Assembly: GCF_000014745.1 (NCBI RefSeq)
Contig: NC_008347.1
Coordinates: forward strand, 2,310,001 to 2,374,000
DNA length: 64,000 nucleotides
Direction: 5' to 3'
From: Maricaulis maris MCS10
GTDB lineage: Bacteria; Pseudomonadota; Alphaproteobacteria; Caulobacterales; Maricaulaceae
Shown piece by piece: positions 59,239-64,000 of this stretch. Position numbers and translations under genes: made by a program. Position 1 is the stretch's first letter. Every line of letters starts with the position of its first letter. The notes beneath the pieces were generated by a model. The model was not told where the DNA came from, did not search any database, and saw nothing but the letters and a program-made list of their open reading frames with translations.

Positions 59239-59628
59239 TCAGGCGTCCTGTCCCCAGCGGCAAAGCAATTCACCTTGCTGGCTCCAGGTCGAGAGCCGGG
59301 CATTGAAGTCCGTCTCCATGTCCAGGGTAATGTCGGACAGGATGACGGCGCCCTCACCGCGGGCATCGATATCGCCGCCCTGGTAGATGTCGAACGAGCC
59401 GCCACCTGTGCGCTGGGTGATGATCATGTCCCAGCTCGCGCCGGCATCGGGCGCGCTCCACGCTGTCACCACAAGACCATCGACCGTTTCGGTCAGGTCA
59501 ATCCCGCAAGCCGGACCGGACCCGAGCTGGGCCAACCGTGCTTCGGATGGGGCTTCGTCCACCTCTACGGCGAACCAGATGCTGGCGAGTGCCGCCAGAG
59601 AACTCAAGGAAATCAGTTTAATACCCAT
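59239..59628 (-). CDS. CsgH-like curli assembly protein
   Basis: 129 residues with signal peptide (MGIKLISLSSLAALASIW). Cys pair (ACGIDLT, ELLCRWG) and TGGGSFDIYQGGDIDARGEG, matching the beta-sandwich CsgH of Rhodopseudomonas, an inhibitor/chaperone of curli subunits. Immediately downstream of the curlin gene (71 bases). Confidence 0.8.
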   Translation of the reverse strand: MGIKLISLSSLAALASIWFAVEVDEAPSEARLAQLGSGPACGIDLTETVDGLVVTAWSAPDAGASWDMIITQRTGGGSFDIYQGGDIDARGEGAVILSDITLDMETDFNARLSTWSQQGELLCRWGQDA

Positions 59629-59699
59629 GTCAGCCTCCTTGGCTGGGGGCGGCCCGGTCGACGCAGCGGCTAGGCGCCGCTGCGTCAGGCGGGGTCGTC

Positions 59700-60212
59700 C
59701 TAGTGGTCGCCCTGGATAACCAGGGTCACATTGCCGGAACCGGTCTGGCGGACATTGGCGTTATTGCCATTGCCGACCTGGATCACACCAGCGGCGTTGT
59801 TGTTGCCGTATTGATCGGTCACCGCGGTGTTGTTGCGGCCCATCTGGGACACGCCCACGATATTGCGACGGCCGGTCTGGATGTTGCGCGTGTAGTTGTT
59901 GTAGCCCTGCTGACCGACCACGGCGTCATTATTGCGGCCGTACTGGTCGACATGGGCTTCGTTGTAGCGACCGTTCTGGCCGACCGTGGTGCCGTTACGG
60001 GCGCCGTCCTGGATGACGGTGACATACTGGCGCTCACCACGCTGGTTGATCACCATGCTCTGGCGGTGGCCCGTCTGGCGACCGGCAATATCGTTCTGAT
60101 AGCCCTGCTGGGCGACCGAAACGCGATTGCGCGATTGAGCTTCAGCTGCACCGACCGTGCCGAGGATGGAAACTGCCGCGAGGGCGCTGGCAATGAGAAA
60201 GCGGGTCTTCAT
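59700..60212 (-). CDS. Curlin-type amyloid subunit
   Basis: 170 residues from ATG at 60212 (GGAGTAG upstream). Signal peptide, then about seven 21-23-residue curlin repeats with the S/N-x(5)-Q-x-G-x-x-N-x(5)-Q pattern: VSVAQQGYQNDIAGRQTG, GTTVGQNGRYNEAHVDQYG, AVVGQQGYNNYTRNIQTG, GVSQMGRNNTAVTDQYG and GVIQVGNGNNANVRQTG. It should form extracellular amyloid fibres. The secretion pore CsgG is not in the window. Confidence 0.9.
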   Translation of the reverse strand: MKTRFLIASALAAVSILGTVGAAEAQSRNRVSVAQQGYQNDIAGRQTGHRQSMVINQRGERQYVTVIQDGARNGTTVGQNGRYNEAHVDQYGRNNDAVVGQQGYNNYTRNIQTGRRNIVGVSQMGRNNTAVTDQYGNNNAAGVIQVGNGNNANVRQTGSGNVTLVIQGDH

Positions 60213-60368
60213 TTGACTACTCCAATTTTGCTGGCCGACGCCCGATGCATCGAAGCCTGTCACCTGTTTTAAAGAGACCGTGATGAGCGAATGCTGAGGG
60301 AGATATTCATAGTCAGAATAGGTAGATGAACGTTTCGGCCGTTCTTGTTCATGTTGCCGATTTCAAAC

Positions 60369-60402
60369 AGAAAAAGGCCCGCCACTGCATGCAGGGCGGG
60401 CC
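60369..60402 (-). terminator. Terminator downstream of the 60439 gene
   Basis: On the minus strand GGCCCGCC pairs with GGCGGGCC (60402-60395 and 60383-60376), then TTTTT; 37 bases past the stop. It separates this gene from the curlin transcript. Confidence 0.85.
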
Positions 60403-60438
60403 AGTCGGGGGTCAAAGAGATCAGTCGGGGCAGTCAGG

Positions 60439-61107
60439 TCAGTTATAGGTGCACTGAGCCGGTCGCGCGGCCCGGAGACGGGCGCATTGCGCCGCGGTCA
60501 GACGCATGGAGGCCGACGGGTTGGCGGCGCGGGCAGCATTCGCCTCGGCGTTTCGCGCTTGCGCCTGTTCGGCTGGCGTGGGTCCGCTGACAGCGACACG
60601 GTTCCGGTTTTGCCGGACAGTCGGCCGGCTGAAAGTGAGCAGGCTCATTGGCATGATATCGACCTGCTGCGTCGAACAGGTCAGACGGCCTGCCTGGTCA
60701 TAGACGGCCAGCGAGCCCACCAGCATGGCATCCTGGCCAAGCTCGGCATCACGCAATTCATCCATGCCGCGATAGCCGCCGGGCACGACATAGCCGAGTA
60801 CGAAATTGCTGCGGGCCAGCGGCGTGTCGCGAGCACCATTGCTGTTGAAACGGCCGCTGAGGCTCAAATTGAGGTCGCTGGTCGGGATCGCCTGGTAGAG
60901 GCGGAACACGTATGAACCGTTCAGCTGGACATCCGCTTTGGGGATGGCGATGCCGGAGGAATTGGACAGATAGACCTGGATACCGCAATCGCGGCCCGGT
61001 TGAAGATCAATCCCGTTCGGACCCAGCGCTTGGGCAGAAGCGGGCAAGGCGGTCGTCAGGGCGGCGCCCAGGGCGAATATACTGGCAAAAGCTTTGAGGC
61101 GGGTCAT
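60439..61107 (-). CDS. Secreted protein of the curli cluster, unknown function
   Basis: 222 residues with signal peptide. Beta-rich N-terminal part (CGIQVYLSNSSGIAIPKADV, TSDLNLSLSGRFNS) and an Ala/Arg/Asn-rich tail. Last residues have Cys (AAQCARL, AQCTYN). The association with curli rests only on position; the CsgH-like gene is not directly adjacent. It has its own terminator. Confidence 0.7.
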   Translation of the reverse strand: MTRLKAFASIFALGAALTTALPASAQALGPNGIDLQPGRDCGIQVYLSNSSGIAIPKADVQLNGSYVFRLYQAIPTSDLNLSLSGRFNSNGARDTPLARSNFVLGYVVPGGYRGMDELRDAELGQDAMLVGSLAVYDQAGRLTCSTQQVDIMPMSLLTFSRPTVRQNRNRVAVSGPTPAEQAQARNAEANAARAANPSASMRLTAAQCARLRAARPAQCTYN

Positions 61108-61216
61108 GTGCGGCTCCCTTCCGGATGAATTTCCGTTGTGGAGCAGACATTAGCGCGGCGCGGATGAGGCTTGGCTGAGCGGACGGTTCAGACGCTGTTC
61201 ATGCGCAAGACGCGGG

Positions 61217-62110
61217 TCAGCGGGCCATTGCTGCGCGCGCAGCCTGTCCGTCTTCGGCTGTCTGCGGCAGGAGAATTGCCGCCTCGACCGTATTGCCGAC
61301 ACCCAGATAGGTGACCTGAGCAAATCCCATGGACTTGGCCAGCTTGATGCCCTTGCCGCGATACCCGGCGCGGGACGGATCCGCCATCTCGGCGGTCTCC
61401 GCATCAATACCCTCGCCGTCATCCTGGATGATAAAGGACAGGATCCGGCCGCCACGCTGAAAGCGCAGGCTGACCCGGCGATTCTCGAACTCCGGTTCGG
61501 ACATGCGCTTGGCGAGCTTGCGGTCCCAATTGCCTTCGGCCAGGCCCTTGGCTTTCTCGGTCGCGTCAAAGCCCAGATTGCCATGCTCGATCGCATTGGC
61601 GAGCAGCACATAAAGACCAACGGCCGTCGCACACGGCCGCGGTGTTGCCCGTCCCAGAAGAATGGCGACATCGCTGGCCTGCTGGCGTGTCTGGATCGAG
61701 AACTCGCCCGCCTCGAGCGACTGGGTTGCGCCCAGGCCGATGGCGGCATCATCCGGGATCGCCAATTCATGCGCTCGAAAGGCCCGCAGACCGTCAATCG
61801 CATTGGCGACCGTGCCGGCATCGGCATCATGATCGAGGAAAATATCGGCTCCGGAACGGCGCGTGCCCGCCGTCACCAGCAAGGAGCGCTGGCGGGGCGC
61901 GGCATTGGTGCGCGCTTCGGCAATGCGGGCCGCATGGGCGTCATCCGCCACGATCATCGCAACCGGACCTTCCTGGTCCATGGTCGGGCCCAGGTAAACT
62001 GTCATGCCCAAACCCTTGGCCAGGGCCCGCGACAACACGCGCGTACGGTTGCTGTCGGCCATGCAAAGCCAAAGTCGGTCAGGGGTGTTGCCGGATTGGG
62101 CGATCGCCAT
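61217..62110 (-). CDS. RsbW-like ATP-binding protein with degenerate receiver-like N-terminus
   Basis: 297 residues from ATG at 62110 (GGAG upstream). Residues 10-120 look like a worn receiver (no clear acceptor Asp box); residues about 150-280 carry HATPase boxes LLANAIEHGN, IIQDDGEGID and GYRGKGIKLA. Without a His-kinase dimerisation domain it is more like an anti-sigma or phosphotransfer ATPase. No partner nearby. Confidence 0.8.
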   Translation of the reverse strand: MAIAQSGNTPDRLWLCMADSNRTRVLSRALAKGLGMTVYLGPTMDQEGPVAMIVADDAHAARIAEARTNAAPRQRSLLVTAGTRRSGADIFLDHDADAGTVANAIDGLRAFRAHELAIPDDAAIGLGATQSLEAGEFSIQTRQQASDVAILLGRATPRPCATAVGLYVLLANAIEHGNLGFDATEKAKGLAEGNWDRKLAKRMSEPEFENRRVSLRFQRGGRILSFIIQDDGEGIDAETAEMADPSRAGYRGKGIKLAKSMGFAQVTYLGVGNTVEAAILLPQTAEDGQAARAAMAR

Positions 62111-62300
62111 GCGGTCTCCACGGGGACTTGAAAAGCACTCGGTCAGAACACGCACACTAGAAACAACACATTAACAATGAATTTGGTGCCGCCAAGTCCG
62201 ATGCACCGGCAAGACTGCTGCCACAAGGCTGTCAGGAGGGTTGGCTTAGAACATTCGGCGAACGGGCCGCACAGGGCGGTCTGCCTTGCGGAGCTCCGCC

Positions 62301-62927
62301 ATGTATACGCTCTATTTCCATCCCTACTCCCAGCATTCGCGCCGGGTCGTCGCTTTGCTGGATGCCTGTCGCCTGCCTTATGAACCACGCCTTGTGGCGC
62401 TGGAAAACGGCGAGCACATGTCTGACGCCTATCTCGCGGTCAATCCGAACCACCAGGTCCCGACCCTGGTTGATGGTGATCTCGTCCTGCATGAGTCGAC
62501 CGCCATCCTGCGCTATCTGTGCAATCGCCACCGGCTGGACGACTGGTACCCAACCGGTTTGGGTCGCCGAGCGATGGTCGATCAGTGGACCGATTGGGGG
62601 CAGTCACGCATGGCCCCGGCGGTCTTCGACATTGTTTTCAACTCGGTGTTCGCCGCCCCGGACGCCCGCGACCTGGACGCTGTCAAGCTTGGCAAGACTG
62701 TGATGACCGAGCTGGTACCGCTCATGGAAACCGCGCTTGGCGAAGCCAACTGGATCGCCGCGACGCCCGGTCCGAGCATTGCTGACCTGGTGCTGGGTTC
62801 GAATATCACCCAGCTCGGTCTCGCCGGGTGGCGCCCGGCCGGCGGCCGCATCAAGGCCTGGTATGCCCGCTTGTGCGAGGTGAAGGCGTTCGCCGACACC
62901 CTGCCGGTTGAACTGGAAGCGGTTTAA
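62301..62927 (+). CDS. Glutathione S-transferase family protein
   Basis: 208 residues from ATG at 62301 (GCGGAG upstream). N-terminal thioredoxin-like fold with YTLYFHPYSQHSRRVVALLD, VNPNHQVPTLVDGDLVLHESTAILRYL (cis-Pro and Glu/Ser for glutathione), then the helical domain. Detoxification or maintenance; class not certain. Confidence 0.92.
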   Translation: MYTLYFHPYSQHSRRVVALLDACRLPYEPRLVALENGEHMSDAYLAVNPNHQVPTLVDGDLVLHESTAILRYLCNRHRLDDWYPTGLGRRAMVDQWTDWGQSRMAPAVFDIVFNSVFAAPDARDLDAVKLGKTVMTELVPLMETALGEANWIAATPGPSIADLVLGSNITQLGLAGWRPAGGRIKAWYARLCEVKAFADTLPVELEAV

Positions 62928-62964
62928 GCGGAAAGGCCGGACCGGAGAGCCGGAGACACACTGC

Positions 62965-63732
62965 CTACGCGTCGCGCTCGCGCACAATGCCTGCAGCGCG
63001 TTCGCGGCGCGTGGCGAAACGGTAGAAGATGTGCGTACCGATACGACGCGTGCGCACCAGATTGGAGTTCCAGTACGGATCCACCGCAACGGTGTGGTAG
63101 TGCGTGGCGCGGCGGGTGACGTCGCGGCCAAAACCCATATAGGCATGCTGGGCAACCAGCTGCGAGCGACGCCAGGACCGGCCCCGCGCTTCGCGCACCA
63201 TCGAGCCGTCACAGGTGAAGGTGAACTGGCAACCGGTCGTGCGCTCAGACCCCTCGAACACGACACCGCAGATCGTGTTGGGATAGTGGCGGCTATCAAC
63301 CCGGTTCATGATCACCTGGGCAACGGCCAGCTGACCGACGAAACCCTCACTGCGGGCTTCATAATAGATCGCCTGGGCCAGGCAATCGACCTGAGCGCTG
63401 ATGCCAGCCGCGTTTTCAAAGTGCGAGCTGTCGAAGGTGCGCAGATCATCCAGCGGACGGGCCGTCAGCACGGCGCCGACCTCGCTGTCGGCCTCCAGCA
63501 TGAGGGAGGCAATTCGCAGCTGTTCCGGCGCCTGCCAGGCCGCATCGACATCGCCGGCGTGCAGATAGCGCGTGGCCATGGCCTGCCAGACAAGTGTCTC
63601 GTCCTGTTGCCGGGCCCGGTCGGAAGCGGAGTTCAGGAGCAGGACGGTAAGCGCGCACAGCACCAGGGTCGCCAGCATATGCAATGCTGTCGCTACCTGC
63701 TTTTGCTGGCTGCGTGCCGCGTCGAGGTCCAT
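62965..63732 (-). CDS. SleB/CwlJ-type cell wall hydrolase
   Basis: 255 residues from ATG at 63732 (GGAG upstream). Membrane helix about 20-38, periplasmic linker, then the Hydrolase_2 domain: [28 protein letters not shown], the catalytic Glu in [20 protein letters not shown] and the C-terminal CQFTFTCDG. Acts as a lytic transglycosylase-like enzyme on peptidoglycan. Vegetative function in non-spore-formers is known for cell-wall turnover. Confidence 0.9.
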   Translation of the reverse strand: MDLDAARSQQKQVATALHMLATLVLCALTVLLLNSASDRARQQDETLVWQAMATRYLHAGDVDAAWQAPEQLRIASLMLEADSEVGAVLTARPLDDLRTFDSSHFENAAGISAQVDCLAQAIYYEARSEGFVGQLAVAQVIMNRVDSRHYPNTICGVVFEGSERTTGCQFTFTCDGSMVREARGRSWRRSQLVAQHAYMGFGRDVTRRATHYHTVAVDPYWNSNLVRTRRIGTHIFYRFATRRERAAGIVRERDA

Positions 63733-63903
63733 TCGGTCTCCGTATTTCCTGTTCAGCGTCAAATTCGGCCTTTCACGAATCATGCCGCCCAGCGACCTGA
63801 CAATCATGACGCGCCGGACCTGAATCCTTCGTGAAACGAGCGCGCCTCTCTATGGGAGGGCAAGATAACGGTCAAGACACCCGCTTGGTTACAAATAAGA
63901 AAA

Positions 63904-63934
63904 TACTCGCCCCTGCCGAGAGGGGCGAGTTTTT
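63904..63934 (-). terminator. Terminator at right edge
   Basis: ACTCGCCCCT-GCCG-AGGGGCGAGT (63904-63927) with T/A runs on both sides; on the minus strand it would end the gene at 63957. Confidence 0.75.
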
Positions 63935-63956
63935 CACACGTGATTCCAATCAGATG

Positions 63957-64000
63957 CTACTGGCGACGCAAGCGGGCCTGGGCTGCTGCCAGACGCGCAA
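63957..64000 (-). CDS. C-terminal end of a gene cut by the window edge
   Basis: The minus strand reads ARLAAAQARLRRQ then TAG at 63957-63959, followed 20-odd bases later by a terminator. Too short to identify; it could be part of a basic, helix-rich protein. Confidence 0.45.
   Translation of the reverse strand, partial: ARLAAAQARLRRQ

Overview
The window looks like chromosome of a marine alphaproteobacterium of the Caulobacterales type (Maricaulis/Hyphomonadaceae-like). This is inferred from GC-rich coding sequence, the yqeY-dnaG-rpoD block, a class GN sortase with its VIT/VWA target, CsgH-type curli genes and many stand-alone receiver proteins. No rRNA is present, and species identity cannot be proven from this sequence alone.

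Layout. 1-10.1 kb: a truncated membrane protein, a receiver protein, a His-rich porin, tRNA-Ile(CAU) followed by 120-bp tandem repeats, a SIMPL protein, panD, a short envelope run (unknown secreted protein, M23 peptidase, DUF4349 lipoprotein) and a CHASE-like hybrid histidine kinase. 10.1-16.5 kb: yjbQ, a low-GC orphan gene, rpoD, dnaG, yqeY and a sulfotransferase remnant. 16.5-26.2 kb: carA, then an accessory block (peptide-binding lipoprotein, HD hydrolase, DUF2975/XRE pair, serine hydrolase), then carB-greA. 26.5-37.4 kb: an oxidoreductase, a BlaI/M56-M23 pair, an ELM1-like protein, a phosphatase, trxB, a DUF547 protein, a LysR regulator, a candidate anti-Shine-Dalgarno sRNA, Dps and an aminotransferase. 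37.7-45.6 kb: sortase target and sortase, threonine aldolase, and three stand-alone receivers. 45.8-47.9 kb: uvrB. 48.2-51.7 kb: a low-GC island with a GHKL (MORC-like) ATPase, a protein of unknown function and a C5 cytosine methyltransferase. 51.7-53.7 kb: repeat-rich, gene-poor DNA. 54-64 kb: a ParA-like pair, small enzymes, a curli cluster, an RsbW-like ATPase, a GST and a SleB-type hydrolase.

How the genes work together. CarA and CarB form carbamoyl-phosphate synthase although they lie about 5 kb apart. YqeY, DnaG and RpoD form the classical macromolecular-synthesis block. BlaI and the M56-M23 protein look like a self-regulated envelope-stress switch. The sortase and its target form a closed pair.

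The most unusual signals are three. (1) Three dispersed elements of about 125-130 bp have 19-bp inverted arms whose sequences differ between copies but stay perfectly self-complementary, around a conserved two-hairpin core. (2) An sRNA candidate presents CUCCUCCC in two hairpin loops. (3) The ATPase/methyltransferase island resembles MORC-type restriction-modification neighbourhoods but has no recognisable nuclease.
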